IMG/VR virus record: IMGVR_UViG_3300042464_001105 | Location: 1 to 64,000 of that record | Direction: 5' to 3' (one strand) | Length of the DNA: 64,000 bases | DNA from: a virus | In this document: positions 34,332 to 44,137 of the stretch, in pieces | Layout: every line of letters begins with the position of its first letter | How positions within the stretch are numbered: position 1 is the first letter of the stretch | Translations under genes and position numbers: made by a program | Notes under the pieces: model-generated | The model's input: the letters and a program-made list of their open reading frames with translations, nothing else | The model's database searches: none | What the model was told of the DNA's origin: nothing

Positions 34332-36429
34332 TCCACTACCAACCGAGCTCAATATCCTAGCGCAGTCGGAGGACAAGCTTCTCAATCTGCAAGCCTGCTC
34401 GGTTGAATTCGAAGCTGCACCTGCGGACGGCAATGAAACCACCCTTCGTCGCTTTAGCATGACCGCGTACACGGGTGGCCCGATGCTGTTGAACGGCTGG
34501 AGATATCCGGTGGTTGTCGATTTGCAGGGGATGCAGATGGGCAAACAGCGACGGCCGATTTTACTGGACCACATGCGAGACGTCGATTTCGTAGTGGGAC
34601 AGACGGATTCTATCGCGGTGATGAACAACTCGCTCATTGTGGCCGGTCAAGTCATGGGCGATTCTCCCAAGGCACGGCAAGTCATTTCTCTCAACGACAA
34701 GGGGTTTGCTTGGCAAGCCTCCATCGGCGCTCGTGCAGACCAAGTGGAATTTGTGGCCGAGGGCAAGTCCACAATGGTCAATGGCCAGGAAGTCAGTGGT
34801 CCCATCAATGTGGCACGACGATCCATGCTAGGCGAGGTTAGCTTTGTTGTGCTGGGTGCAGATGATAATACGAGCGCACAAATCGCAGCCTCTCAAGATG
34901 CGACCAATATCTCGTCCACCAACGATTCACCCTTGGAAACGCCAACCGCTATCGACGCTTGGCTGGGAGTCCATGGATTTGATACTGAAACCTTAACCGC
35001 AGCCCAAACCGATGCGCTGAAGCAAATGTTCGCGGTCGCTCACAGCAAGATTGAATCCAACCCACCTGGAGATAGCCAACCTACGAGCGAGCCTGCGCAT
35101 TCCGCTACCGATGCCGTGACTGCGCTACGTGCCTCAATGGCTTCAGAACTCAAACGCATCGCCACCATCCGAACGATTTGCAAGGAGCGGGACACAGCGA
35201 TCGAAGCTCGTGCGATCGCCGAGGGATGGGATACCACTCGAACGGAGTTAGAAATCTTGCGAACACAACGCCCACAGGCACCAGCCATCCAATCCATCGA
35301 CCGTTCAATCAGCGGTGAAATCCTTGAGGCTGCTTGCATGATTGCTTCACGTCACGGCGACGTTGAAACTCTGTACGAACCTAAGACGCTCGATGCAGCA
35401 AACCGTCGCTTCCGGGGCGGGATCACACTTCAAGAACTTATCCTCGAAGCCGCGTGGGCCAACGGATACACCGGTCGCAACTTCCGTGACTCGCGGGAAG
35501 TACTCCGGTTTGCATTCGCGCCGTCGATTCAAGCGGGACTCTCCACGATTGAAGTCTCTGGGATCCTATCCAATGTTGCTAACAAGTTTCTACTCGAGGG
35601 GTTCTTTTCGGTCGAACGCGTGTGGCGCAACATCTGCGCCGTACGAACTGTCAACGATTTTAAGACCATCAGTAGCTATCGACTGATTGGCAAGGATCAG
35701 TACGAACTGGTCGCGCCCGGTGGTGAGATCTCTAGCGGAACGCTTGGTGAAGAAAAGTATACCAACAAGGCCGACACGTACGGCCTCATGCTAGCCATCG
35801 ATCGCAGGGATTTTATCAATGATGATCTTGGTGCTATTACGACCGTGCCTCGGAAACTTGGTCGCGGATCGGGGCTCAAGATCAATGACATCTTCTGGAC
35901 AACGTTCCTCAACAATGCTGCATTCTTCGCAGCCGGTAACAGAAACTATATCCTCGGAGCCAATACGAATCTGGGCATCGATGGATTAACGCTTGGCGAA
36001 ACGACATTCATGGACCAAGTAGATGCCGACGGCAAGCCAGTTGGAATCATGCCTCAGATCCTGCTTGTACCAACGGCCATTTCGACCACAGCTGCGCAGC
36101 TCTACAAGTCCTTGGAAATGCGCGACAACACGGCCAATTCCAAGACAACCACGAGCAACCCTCACCAAGGCAAGTATCGGGTTGAAGTAAGCCGCTACTT
36201 GGGCAATGCAACATATGCGGGCGCATCGGGCAGAGCTTGGTACCTGCTCGCGGATCCGAACGACCTGCCTGTGATCGAAGTCGCTTTCCTCAACGGCCAA
36301 GAGTCTCCCACGATTGAAACTGCCGAAGCGGATTTCAACATTCTGGGTGTCAAGATGCGCGGCTATCACGACTTTGGTGTGGCGCTCCAGGATCCGCGCG
36401 GCGGATTGAAGTCCAAGGGCGAAGCGTAG
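34306..36429 (+). CDS. Prohead protease-major capsid protein fusion
   Basis: The best start is GTG 34306, eight bases after GAGGAG within the portal gene; ATG 34324 is the alternative. The product is about 707 aa. Residues 20-190 resemble a caudoviral prohead protease: LLDHMR holds the likely catalytic His, QASIGA the Ser, then GEVSFVVLGA. A helical scaffold-like linker follows (about 215-320). The C-terminal 380 residues are a major capsid domain of Mu-gpT/HK97 type (GILSNVANKFLLEGF, RDFINDDLGAI, NGQESPTIETAEADFNILGVKMRGYHDFG). Protease, scaffold and capsid in one polyprotein imply self-cleavage during maturation. Confidence 0.85.
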   Translation: MTQLLTMNSPLPTELNILAQSEDKLLNLQACSVEFEAAPADGNETTLRRFSMTAYTGGPMLLNGWRYPVVVDLQGMQMGKQRRPILLDHMRDVDFVVGQTDSIAVMNNSLIVAGQVMGDSPKARQVISLNDKGFAWQASIGARADQVEFVAEGKSTMVNGQEVSGPINVARRSMLGEVSFVVLGADDNTSAQIAASQDATNISSTNDSPLETPTAIDAWLGVHGFDTETLTAAQTDALKQMFAVAHSKIESNPPGDSQPTSEPAHSATDAVTALRASMASELKRIATIRTICKERDTAIEARAIAEGWDTTRTELEILRTQRPQAPAIQSIDRSISGEILEAACMIASRHGDVETLYEPKTLDAANRRFRGGITLQELILEAAWANGYTGRNFRDSREVLRFAFAPSIQAGLSTIEVSGILSNVANKFLLEGFFSVERVWRNICAVRTVNDFKTISSYRLIGKDQYELVAPGGEISSGTLGEEKYTNKADTYGLMLAIDRRDFINDDLGAITTVPRKLGRGSGLKINDIFWTTFLNNAAFFAAGNRNYILGANTNLGIDGLTLGETTFMDQVDADGKPVGIMPQILLVPTAISTTAAQLYKSLEMRDNTANSKTTTSNPHQGKYRVEVSRYLGNATYAGASGRAWYLLADPNDLPVIEVAFLNGQESPTIETAEADFNILGVKMRGYHDFGVALQDPRGGLKSKGEA

Positions 36430-36490
36430 TCGCGATTTAGCCGCGCTCAATTCAAGAAACATCATTACTCGAAAAGAGGACTCATAACCG

Positions 36491-36838
36491 ATGGCATACG
36501 AATATCTCAGGCATGGCGACGCGATCGATTACGCAAACGGAGGTACAGCCATTGCTGCGGGCGAAGTAGTGGTTGCCAACAGCAAACCGCTGGGCATCGC
36601 TATTCGGCCTATTGCAGCCAACGAAACCGCTGGGATTTGTCGAAAGCAAGGCGCCATCTTTCACTGTGACAAAGCGAGTGCAACAACCTTTGCGGTCGGG
36701 GACGATGTTAATTTTGTGACGGCAACGAAGCTTGCCACCAATGCTGTCGTCGGTGCTGGCATTATTGCACTTGGCCGATGTGTCGAGGCTGCTGGTAACG
36801 GGCCTACCAAGGTCAAGGTTGCTATCAACTTTAACTAG
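36491..36838 (+). CDS. DUF2190-type capsid decoration protein
   Basis: 115 aa from ATG 36491. The pattern GDAIDYANGGTAIAAGEVVVAN ... LGIAIRPIAANETAG ... GAIFHCDKAS ... FAVGDDVNFV fits DUF2190, a small beta fold found directly after major capsid genes and thought to decorate or stabilise heads. Position and sequence agree. Confidence 0.85.
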   Translation: MAYEYLRHGDAIDYANGGTAIAAGEVVVANSKPLGIAIRPIAANETAGICRKQGAIFHCDKASATTFAVGDDVNFVTATKLATNAVVGAGIIALGRCVEAAGNGPTKVKVAINFN

Positions 36839-36867
36839 TCAATCCGTCAATGGAGTAGGGAATAGAC

Positions 36868-37488
36868 ATGGTTCGAGTGGCGAACGAGAAAGAATGGTTG
36901 GTGATAGTGCTCTTGTGGATGAGCATGTTTTTCACCGGCTGTGAAGAGCAGCAATGGAGAGAGCTGGCACGTCCCTCTGTGGAAGTTCCTGCTGCGAACG
37001 TGCCACTGGCTCTGCGCCAAAAGAACTGGCCCGACGCGCGCGGATCCGGGTCGTGTGTTATCGCCTCGACCTGTTCAGCACTTCAGTGGCACAACAAGCC
37101 GGAACTGGCTGAACGCTTTCGTAAGTCCTATTCAGGCGGGCAAACGGAGACCAGCATTAAACAAAAATGGGCTGCCAACGGAATCAAGTTCATTGCTCCT
37201 GAAAGAGATGATGAATATGGCGATCCCGACTTTTTGGAGTGGGCCAGTCGGACGCGCCGAGCAGCAATCATTTGGTACTTTCCCAATCATTGCGTGACGT
37301 TTTGTGGGTTCTCCCTTTGGCAAGGTCGCGAGGTCGCCTGGTTGCTCGACAACAATCGCAAGGAGCGATTCATTCCCATTCCAAAACAACAGTTTCTGAC
37401 GGAGTGGCGCGGCTATGGAGGCTTCTGTGCAATCCCACTCTTAACGCCAGCCCCGAATCTACCCTTCCAAGCTTACGAGGTGAACTAA
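36868..37488 (+). CDS. Lipoprotein with papain-like (C39-like) peptidase signature
   Basis: 206 aa. A signal peptide with a hydrophobic run (LVIVLLWMSMFF) ends in lipobox FTGC (C25), so it is predicted to be a membrane-anchored lipoprotein. The body has GSGSCVIAS (C63), NHCVTFCGF (H141) and AWLLDNN (D161/N162), the Cys-His-Asp/Asn order of papain-like C39-type peptidases. It is unusual inside a structural operon. Possible roles are lysis, processing of host surface proteins or exclusion. It overlaps the next gene by one base (TAATG). Confidence 0.7.
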   Translation: MVRVANEKEWLVIVLLWMSMFFTGCEEQQWRELARPSVEVPAANVPLALRQKNWPDARGSGSCVIASTCSALQWHNKPELAERFRKSYSGGQTETSIKQKWAANGIKFIAPERDDEYGDPDFLEWASRTRRAAIIWYFPNHCVTFCGFSLWQGREVAWLLDNNRKERFIPIPKQQFLTEWRGYGGFCAIPLLTPAPNLPFQAYEVN

Positions 37489-38213
37489 TGTCCAGAGCAA
37501 TTGTTGTATCGGTCTCCGTTGGAACGGGCCTGTTCATTGGGTGCTTGGTCTTGATGCTCTGCGTAGCGATTGGTGCCACGCTTTGCATCGATAGCACAGA
37601 GCCTACGATGGCACCGGCCATCTTCAAGCCAAATTCGGGAGCGATCGGAGACACTGAAAGAGCTATCAACGATTTGAAATATGGTCCCGTCAATCTGGAT
37701 GCAGCAAAAGAAATCAAAAATGGCTTGTTTGCAAGGATTCGCGACACTCGGCAATCGAGGATCTGTAACCCAGTCCCACAGCAAGCATGCGTTCCTGTTC
37801 AAGACACAAGGGTGATAGAGCCTCAGCCGTATGTGATCCAAGCAACTGGTATCGAATCGCCATCAGACCCTTTGAAGGAATATCCCGCGATCAATCCGCT
37901 CGAGCCCCAGAGCGGAGATTGTCCAACCTGTCCCCCCTCTGTGGAAATTGAAAAGCTCTTTCGGAAGAAAGTCTCTCCCCGATCGGAGAACAAGACAGGG
38001 GCATTCATTTGTTCGCGTTGCAGGAAGTCGCATGTGGGTGAGGAGTGGCATACGGATTGGGCTGCGGACGGTACGCCCATCACCTTCCTCTGCGAAGGCT
38101 GCTATTCACGCATGAGCTCACAGCAGCGGATTGAAGCGTACAAGGCCTACGCTTCACGTCAAACGACGAAGAATGGTCGTGCTGCACTCTTACACCAGGA
38201 AATCGGCGAATAA
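37488..38213 (+). CDS. Membrane-anchored protein with zinc-finger end
   Basis: 241 aa. One N-terminal membrane helix (about 5-32), then a polar, proline-rich region with several cysteines, and a C-terminal module FICSRCRKSH ... FLCEGCYSR, two CxxC pairs that probably bind zinc. Start and stop overlap the neighbours by one base each (TAATG), so it is translated together with the lipoprotein and the next membrane protein. Function unknown. Confidence 0.7.
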   Translation: MSRAIVVSVSVGTGLFIGCLVLMLCVAIGATLCIDSTEPTMAPAIFKPNSGAIGDTERAINDLKYGPVNLDAAKEIKNGLFARIRDTRQSRICNPVPQQACVPVQDTRVIEPQPYVIQATGIESPSDPLKEYPAINPLEPQSGDCPTCPPSVEIEKLFRKKVSPRSENKTGAFICSRCRKSHVGEEWHTDWAADGTPITFLCEGCYSRMSSQQRIEAYKAYASRQTTKNGRAALLHQEIGE

Positions 38214-38887
38214 TGAAAACTCCATTATCGATACTCATCGCACTCTGTGGATGTGCTTCGCTCGCTGCGGCTGCCGATCTTCCGGCCAATGACGCTGGCA
38301 AAAATCAGCTCATTGTTGTTGGCCAACCAGGTGAAGCGCCCGCGAAATGGTTCAATGAAGTCACGGAGCTGGTTCAAGTAAAGAATGCGGTATCTTTCAC
38401 GCTGTTCACTCCGACTTCCAAGCTCTTTCGAGAACGATATCAGTCTACGCTTGGTACTGACTTTCCAATCGTTGCGTATCTTCGGTCGGATGGTGGGGTC
38501 GTGTATTTTGCGGACCGCAACACATTACCATCCAATGGCGCCAATTTGTTTCAAGAAATGAAGGCGGCAGCATTTCTCGCCAAGAATGCTCGGCCATCGA
38601 CGCGACTCCCTGTGGAAATGGAAGTGCCAAGTGTACTCCAAGCCGATTGCCTGGATGGAAATTGCTATCCCGACCAAACTGCAGAGCAAGAACCACGCTT
38701 CCCTCGGCTGAATCCGTTCAAGCAACCGGCGAACAATCCACTCGACAACATAGTAACTGGCTGGTTTAGCGACTCGATTTCGTCCGGTATTTGGCTGGTG
38801 TTCTCGGTCATCGCACTTGGCTTCGTGCTGTTCTTCTTTGTGTTGTTGGTCGGTGCAATGCTTCTCGTCCGCAATCTTTGGAGGTAG
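38213..38887 (+). CDS. Exported protein with C-terminal membrane helix
   Basis: 224 aa. Signal peptide MKTPLSILIALCGCASLAAA, followed by an extracytoplasmic domain (about 22-175) with a thioredoxin-like feel (NQLIVVGQPGEAPAKWFNE, FTPTSKLFRERY) but no CxxC pair, then a strong membrane helix (about 190-218) and a short basic tail. Third member of the overlapping membrane cassette in the head genes. Function unknown. Confidence 0.7.
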   Translation: MKTPLSILIALCGCASLAAAADLPANDAGKNQLIVVGQPGEAPAKWFNEVTELVQVKNAVSFTLFTPTSKLFRERYQSTLGTDFPIVAYLRSDGGVVYFADRNTLPSNGANLFQEMKAAAFLAKNARPSTRLPVEMEVPSVLQADCLDGNCYPDQTAEQEPRFPRLNPFKQPANNPLDNIVTGWFSDSISSGIWLVFSVIALGFVLFFFVLLVGAMLLVRNLWR

Positions 38888-38956
38888 AGATATTCAGCCT
38901 CTTGATTGGTCTATTGGTCTCCTCACCCTCCTACTCAAACTACTTAGGTAAATCAC

Positions 38957-39217
38957 ATGGGAACAAGCTTTATTAGCACTCTATTCGTGGGAATCACCGT
39001 ATTGGTCGTATTGATGATTCTCCTGTTGGTTCTGTTGTTTGTCGGAGTCGGCGCGTACCGATTGATCTCTGCCAAAAGAGAGCGTTCGACAATCGACTTA
39101 TCCGATGGGCTAGACGAATCGGAGATTCAAATCATCCGCAACGCACTACTGAAGAAGCAGACGGCGGACAAGGAAGCGGCAGTTAAAGCCAAGGTTGCCG
39201 AAGTCGTCAAGTCGTAG
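38957..39217 (+). CDS. Small single-pass membrane protein, 86 aa
   Basis: An N-terminal membrane helix (about 8-34) is followed by a charged cytoplasmic-type tail with a coiled-coil tendency (LLKKQTADKEAAVKAKVAEV). The size and topology would suit a holin or spanin-like factor, but there is no diagnostic feature. Last of the four-gene membrane cassette. Confidence 0.65.
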   Translation: MGTSFISTLFVGITVLVVLMILLLVLLFVGVGAYRLISAKRERSTIDLSDGLDESEIQIIRNALLKKQTADKEAAVKAKVAEVVKS

Positions 39218-39229
39218 AGGGTGTTGCAA

Positions 39230-39616
39230 ATGACAAATATGCTCGAGCAAGGCAGCCAATGGCTGAGCGATCAGATCGACCAGTACGCTGCGTCAAGCGT
39301 TCTGTATCGACGTGGCTCGCTGACGGTCCCAGTTCAAGCGGGCAAGGGACGAACGACGTTCGAGCTAACCGATACGAGCGGAATTCTCATTTCTATCGAG
39401 TCGAGGGACTTTTTGATTTCGGCTGCCAACCTTTTGCTTGACGATACCCCAGCCCTGCCGGAAGTCGGAGATCGCATTATTGAAACAATCGGCGGAGAAC
39501 TGCACGCATTCGAGGTCAGTAATTTCGGCGTCGAGCAACCGTATCGATTCTGCGATCCGTACCGACACAAGCTGCGAATTCACACACGCTATATCGGAGT
39601 GATTGTCAGCTTATGA
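39230..39616 (+). CDS. Head-tail connector/joining protein
   Basis: ATG 39230 (128 aa); GTG 39221 is an alternative. The C-terminal half (PEVGDRIIETIGGELHAFEVS ... YRFCDPYRHKLRIHTRY) matches the pattern of phage head-tail joining proteins that end in 'DPxxxxLRIHT'. It follows the capsid genes and overlaps the fibre gene by 4 bp (ATGA). Likely a neck stopper or adaptor ring. Confidence 0.75.
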   Translation: MTNMLEQGSQWLSDQIDQYAASSVLYRRGSLTVPVQAGKGRTTFELTDTSGILISIESRDFLISAANLLLDDTPALPEVGDRIIETIGGELHAFEVSNFGVEQPYRFCDPYRHKLRIHTRYIGVIVSL

Positions 39617-42615
39617 GCGCTCCCGTGATTCCAGGCGTGCCAATAGATGGTCTTAAACCAGCGGATTTGCTGTGGGCAAGCATCCTTAGCAAGCCTCTGC
39701 TTTTTCCACCGAGTCCGCATTCCCATGGTAGTGCCGATCTACCTGTAACCGTAGCTCGCATCGATCTGTCGAACACGTTTACTCAGAACCAGCTGTTTCA
39801 TGGCAACGCAGAAGTAGCCGGATTGCTAAGTGTCAAAGGCACAGACTACACCACCAGAGCAACTATTAACGGCAACACTGGTGCTTTTGAAATCAATGCA
39901 GGCGATTACCAAGTCAAACTTCATGGAGACGCCAACGGTCCAATCCTCCAAAGTTTTGCATCAAAGCCCCTACAAATCAACCCACTCGGAAACGACACTG
40001 TATTCCCGTCTTGGTATTGGATTCGAGATTCCTACAATCGAATCATGTTTGCTGGGGGTTCATCTACTTATTTAGCTGGACAAGGTACTTACCCTGTTAT
40101 TCACCGAAATGCTTCTGGGCAAGATGTGTTTCGAAACCAAGACAACGGAGACCAACTACTTCGTGGTAGTCTTTTGATTAGCTCTGGCACCAGTGATCCT
40201 AGTGGTTCCACAGCAACTCCCGCAAAAGCTTTTGTAGATTTCCGAAGTGGGGGTTGGACTTATTCGGCTGGTAGAATTGAAGGAAGAACGTACGCTGCAA
40301 ACCTCATTTATGGCGATCTGGTTCTGTCGGCCAATCCTTCCATATTGATTACAGACGGTAGTAACCTTTCAAACGACTTAGCGATTCGTGGAAATACTGG
40401 CAATGTTGAACTTAGCCGTGCTACTCGTCTCACGTTCCTAGGTCCAAATTCTGGTTATCGCACTGCAATTGAAAACAATTGGGACTCTGGTAGAGCTTTT
40501 GCGATTACGGCAGGTGGATACGATGTAATCAAATGCTCCTCAGATGTGTACAACTCGTTGACCATAGGACATTCGGGAACACAAAACGTAAACTTTCCAG
40601 GAGTTAGTACGACCTTTGCCGGTACTGGGGCGTTTAATGGGCTGATAGCCCATTCCATGCCTGGAGGTTCGATCTCTTCTCCATCTCGTTCTAGGCTGGA
40701 TTTCTGGAGCGGTAACTACTCGTATCGTACTGGAGCGATCTATACCGAAAGCTACGCAAACGACAGTCTAGCCACAAATATGTTCTTGTGTGCTAACCCC
40801 AACCTTCTCAACCCACCTACGCCTAATATCACGATTGCAGGGGCAACGGGTAACGTAACGTTTTCAAACGGGGCAACGTTTTCCGGTACTGTAAGACTTC
40901 CAACCGGAACGTGGCACACGAGTACAGAGTCTACACCAAAACAACGGCTTTTCTTTAGCGTAGATGCAACCAGTTACTATCAAGGACATGGATCATTTCC
41001 ACACATATTTAGAAATGGTGCAGGTACTGATCGTTTAACCATCCGAGACAGCGGTACTACGCTTATAGACGGACCAATGTTTGTTGGTTCTGGGACTGGT
41101 AGCGATGGAAGACGACTGATATCCCCGAACTATGATGGGTCAGCAAATGGACATTTCGCATCTGGCTTAGTAGCTGAACGAGGATCTATAGCTATTGGGC
41201 TTGCCTGGGGCATGTATCAAGATAACACAACCAGTTGGTTGTCTGGATGGGACTATGGTGCTTTATCTAGAACTGCCTTGTTGAACGACTTCGCAGGATT
41301 ACGGTACATAACTACAGACGCAACCACTGCTGCCCCAGGATCGGTACTACCTTCGCAACCAACAACAAAGTTTAGCGTATCACCAACAGGTGCACTTACG
41401 ACTACTGGTCCTGCGGTGTTTGGCGGAACCATGGCCTGCCAGTATGGCATGACCATAACCGAACTCGGCACCTCCACAATGCAATGGTTGCTTTATAAGA
41501 ATGCGGGCGTAGGACAACCACTGTATATCCGAGATATGGTCAACAGTCATAACCATGTGATCATCTACCCTGGAGCTACATCATACGCCTCCACTGTTGG
41601 TTTTGAATCTCATGTCGTTGTGAATCAAGGCTTACAAGTAGCTTCAAACGCTTCCCACATTGGTTTTGATGCGGGACCCAATAACTATCTTGGAGGAATC
41701 ACGTACTTTAGACCGTCAATAGGCGGAGCTATTACTGCATCGATAGACGGAACGACAGGAATTGCTGCATTTGGAGGACAAGCCATAGCTGACAGTCTGG
41801 CAGTTACTACCTCAGCTAGGATAGGAGCTGGAGCACTCGGCGGATTGTTGTACTTCGGCAATGGAAGTAATTGGATCTTTCAGGACTCCAATAGTTTCCA
41901 CATCGATAGCAATGGTGGAGGAGTTCAATTTCGCAATGCCTTAACGGCACTCCCATATTTTCGTGTTACCGCAGCAGGGCACGTAACTACCTGGGGAGCT
42001 ATAGACTCAACGGGTAGCGTCAACTCGAATCGCTCACTCAGCCTGGGTAACGATAACCTTGGTGCAGAAACCATCACCTTTGTAGGAGTAATTCCCGCCT
42101 ATCGTACGGTCATCGAAAACAACTGGAACTCGGATCGATCGTTTGCAATCACCAATGGTGGGTACGATGTCTTTAAGTGTTCCAATGGTGGCTACACTAG
42201 CATCACTATCGGAAGTGATATTACGCAAAGTACGATCATCAAGGGTAATCCTCAAGCAGTCGGATTCACTGCTATTGAACCCGGCAAAGGTGCAGCAGCA
42301 ATAGCAGCAGGTGGGTTCTCCGGTACAGGATTCTTTGCTTGGTTTAAGCCTGGCGGTACTAGGCAAGGCTATGTTGGATTTGATTCTGGTGAAAACATCG
42401 GATTCGTCAATGAGCGAAGTGGTGGCATATTCACCTTCAATGCCGCGGTAAATGTTGCCAGTTATGTGACTTCCAGTTTTCAATCCTTGTCTGCCGATCC
42501 GACGACCCTAGACCTCACCGCAGGTCAATCACGACTCGTGAAAAACACGACATCAGGTTTATTACGTTTGTGGGCCAATGATGGTGGCACCATAAAATCT
42601 GTGACACTTACTTAA
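39613..42615 (+). CDS. Tail-fibre-like virion protein, 1000 aa
   Basis: A short N-terminal anchor (VPIDGLKPADLLWASIL, then HSHGSADLP) is followed by about 900 residues of Gly/Ser/Thr/Asn-rich beta sequence typical of trimeric fibres. Internal repeats occur: YRTAIENNWDSGRAFAITAGGYDV recurs near residue 830 as YRTVIENNWNSDRSFAITNGGYDV. It ends in a conserved-looking QSRLVKNTTSGLLRLWANDGG segment. Codon use is more A/T-rich than in the flanking genes, suggesting separate acquisition. Probably a receptor-binding or side fibre. Confidence 0.75.
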   Translation: MSAPVIPGVPIDGLKPADLLWASILSKPLLFPPSPHSHGSADLPVTVARIDLSNTFTQNQLFHGNAEVAGLLSVKGTDYTTRATINGNTGAFEINAGDYQVKLHGDANGPILQSFASKPLQINPLGNDTVFPSWYWIRDSYNRIMFAGGSSTYLAGQGTYPVIHRNASGQDVFRNQDNGDQLLRGSLLISSGTSDPSGSTATPAKAFVDFRSGGWTYSAGRIEGRTYAANLIYGDLVLSANPSILITDGSNLSNDLAIRGNTGNVELSRATRLTFLGPNSGYRTAIENNWDSGRAFAITAGGYDVIKCSSDVYNSLTIGHSGTQNVNFPGVSTTFAGTGAFNGLIAHSMPGGSISSPSRSRLDFWSGNYSYRTGAIYTESYANDSLATNMFLCANPNLLNPPTPNITIAGATGNVTFSNGATFSGTVRLPTGTWHTSTESTPKQRLFFSVDATSYYQGHGSFPHIFRNGAGTDRLTIRDSGTTLIDGPMFVGSGTGSDGRRLISPNYDGSANGHFASGLVAERGSIAIGLAWGMYQDNTTSWLSGWDYGALSRTALLNDFAGLRYITTDATTAAPGSVLPSQPTTKFSVSPTGALTTTGPAVFGGTMACQYGMTITELGTSTMQWLLYKNAGVGQPLYIRDMVNSHNHVIIYPGATSYASTVGFESHVVVNQGLQVASNASHIGFDAGPNNYLGGITYFRPSIGGAITASIDGTTGIAAFGGQAIADSLAVTTSARIGAGALGGLLYFGNGSNWIFQDSNSFHIDSNGGGVQFRNALTALPYFRVTAAGHVTTWGAIDSTGSVNSNRSLSLGNDNLGAETITFVGVIPAYRTVIENNWNSDRSFAITNGGYDVFKCSNGGYTSITIGSDITQSTIIKGNPQAVGFTAIEPGKGAAAIAAGGFSGTGFFAWFKPGGTRQGYVGFDSGENIGFVNERSGGIFTFNAAVNVASYVTSSFQSLSADPTTLDLTAGQSRLVKNTTSGLLRLWANDGGTIKSVTLT

Positions 42616-42629
42616 CAGCAGGATAATCC

Positions 42630-43553
42630 ATGCCAGAACTACGATCCGCTTTGCCATACGTCTCTCACTTGCGAGTTACCAAACGACCTACTCGTGATTG
42701 GGTTCCAAGTGGATATCAAAACAGAGAAGGGCAAGATCTGTACCAGCAAGTAACTGATTTGCCAGGGATTGAGTGCGAAATCACTCCGTACGTGGGATCG
42801 GTGAAAGGTCCAGCAAGCCAATTCAAGTTCCCGAGCAAAGCATTCTTCGAGAAGGCTCTTGCTGATTTGGATGCGAAACCAACGAAGACTGAGCAAGACA
42901 CCCTGGCAATCACGAATATCGAAGCCACGATTGCTAGAACCGATATCGTGTGGGCGGAAACAATCTTGCTGGCTGGTTCGTTACCAACTCTTGACTCTCT
43001 TTGGGAAGGTGTCTTCTCGGATGCACTCGATGAGTTCCCAACCTGGAAGGAACCGGAAACAGCCGTTGGCGGTATTCCGTTGTTCGTGAAGGAGATGCAA
43101 TGGGATGCTCGAATGCCGTTCGAATCCTCCAAATCGATCTTGCTCAAAGTGGGTCTCTACGACAACGACCAAGAGCACGGTAATCCCCAACTATACACGC
43201 TCAATTTCGAAGACTCCACAACCAAAGCGCAACGGGAATCCTACACTACCCAAATCCAACGACGTATCGACCAACTATCGGACGAGATTGAAGCGATCAA
43301 GGAGGAGCAAAGTACCGCCAGGATTCAAAAAGTACAAGAACTCGGTCGATTCCAATTAGAAAAGTCTCAGCGAGATGCAATTGAAAACGGATTGATGACC
43401 GACTTGCTTGCGAATGTTTCTGTTCAGCAATCGCTACCAGCTCTATTGCTATCGATCATCGGCACCCTAAAGGCCCAACACTGGCCCGACTTGGACATGA
43501 AGGTCGTACAGGAACGTTTGCTCCTTTCGCTGGCGGACATCGCCACCGCTTAG
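42630..43553 (+). CDS. Coiled-coil virion-associated protein, 307 aa
   Basis: An N-terminal beta-rich part (about 1-60) is followed by a helical region; residues 190-250 form a strong coiled coil (QIQRRIDQLSDEIEAIKEEQ). No known catalytic motif. Placed directly after the fibre, it may be a fibre attachment or chaperone-like protein. I do not recognise the family. Confidence 0.65.
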   Translation: MPELRSALPYVSHLRVTKRPTRDWVPSGYQNREGQDLYQQVTDLPGIECEITPYVGSVKGPASQFKFPSKAFFEKALADLDAKPTKTEQDTLAITNIEATIARTDIVWAETILLAGSLPTLDSLWEGVFSDALDEFPTWKEPETAVGGIPLFVKEMQWDARMPFESSKSILLKVGLYDNDQEHGNPQLYTLNFEDSTTKAQRESYTTQIQRRIDQLSDEIEAIKEEQSTARIQKVQELGRFQLEKSQRDAIENGLMTDLLANVSVQQSLPALLLSIIGTLKAQHWPDLDMKVVQERLLLSLADIATA

Positions 43554-43618
43554 GTGCATTCTTTTGACACTATGGATTGTTGTTTGTTTACCCGTTCTAT
43601 ATGGAAAGAGAGCCCAAA

Positions 43619-44104
43619 ATGGCTAACGAAAAAGTGTTTGAAACAGGCATGGATGAGAGCTTTAAGCAAGCGTCGACCGCTCAGGTTGGGTACACGGCCG
43701 AGAACGAAAGGCTCTTGTATGCCAATTTAAAGCGTACCTACGACGAGTATCAACAGGAGTCTCTCGAGTCGATCAAGCGGAATCGATCCATCGTTGACAA
43801 ATTGCTCAGCGATGCACAGCAATATGACAACCAGCGGCAAGCAATCGCAAACCAGTCTCTTCAGAATGCTGTTGAAACTGCGAACATGGTTGCCAAGAAT
43901 GCGATTGTGAATATCGACGCGCTCCAAAAGCAGCACACTTCCCACCGGGACGTCGCAACTGACAACCTCTGGAATCCAGTGCAGCAAGGGGCTGGGGATG
44001 CGGTCACCATGCGCTCGGTAACCCTCGATGATGTATCGCTCAAGTCGCTCGGGGCATCCATTGCGGCGGCTGTGGCAGCTGCGATCAATCCTCCCAAGGC
44101 TTAG
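43619..44104 (+). CDS. Helical virion-associated protein, 161 aa
   Basis: Start chosen at ATG 43619 after AAAGAGAG; the frame opens at 43577. The product is mostly helical (NERLLYANLKRTYDEYQQES ... QQYDNQRQAIANQSLQNAVE), ending in an alanine-rich amphipathic tail (LGASIAAAVAAAINPPKA). It could be an internal virion or scaffold protein. Function unknown. Confidence 0.65.
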   Translation: MANEKVFETGMDESFKQASTAQVGYTAENERLLYANLKRTYDEYQQESLESIKRNRSIVDKLLSDAQQYDNQRQAIANQSLQNAVETANMVAKNAIVNIDALQKQHTSHRDVATDNLWNPVQQGAGDAVTMRSVTLDDVSLKSLGASIAAAVAAAINPPKA

Positions 44105-44137
44105 ATCTCACTTTGTGAGCATTCGTAGGTAGAGATT

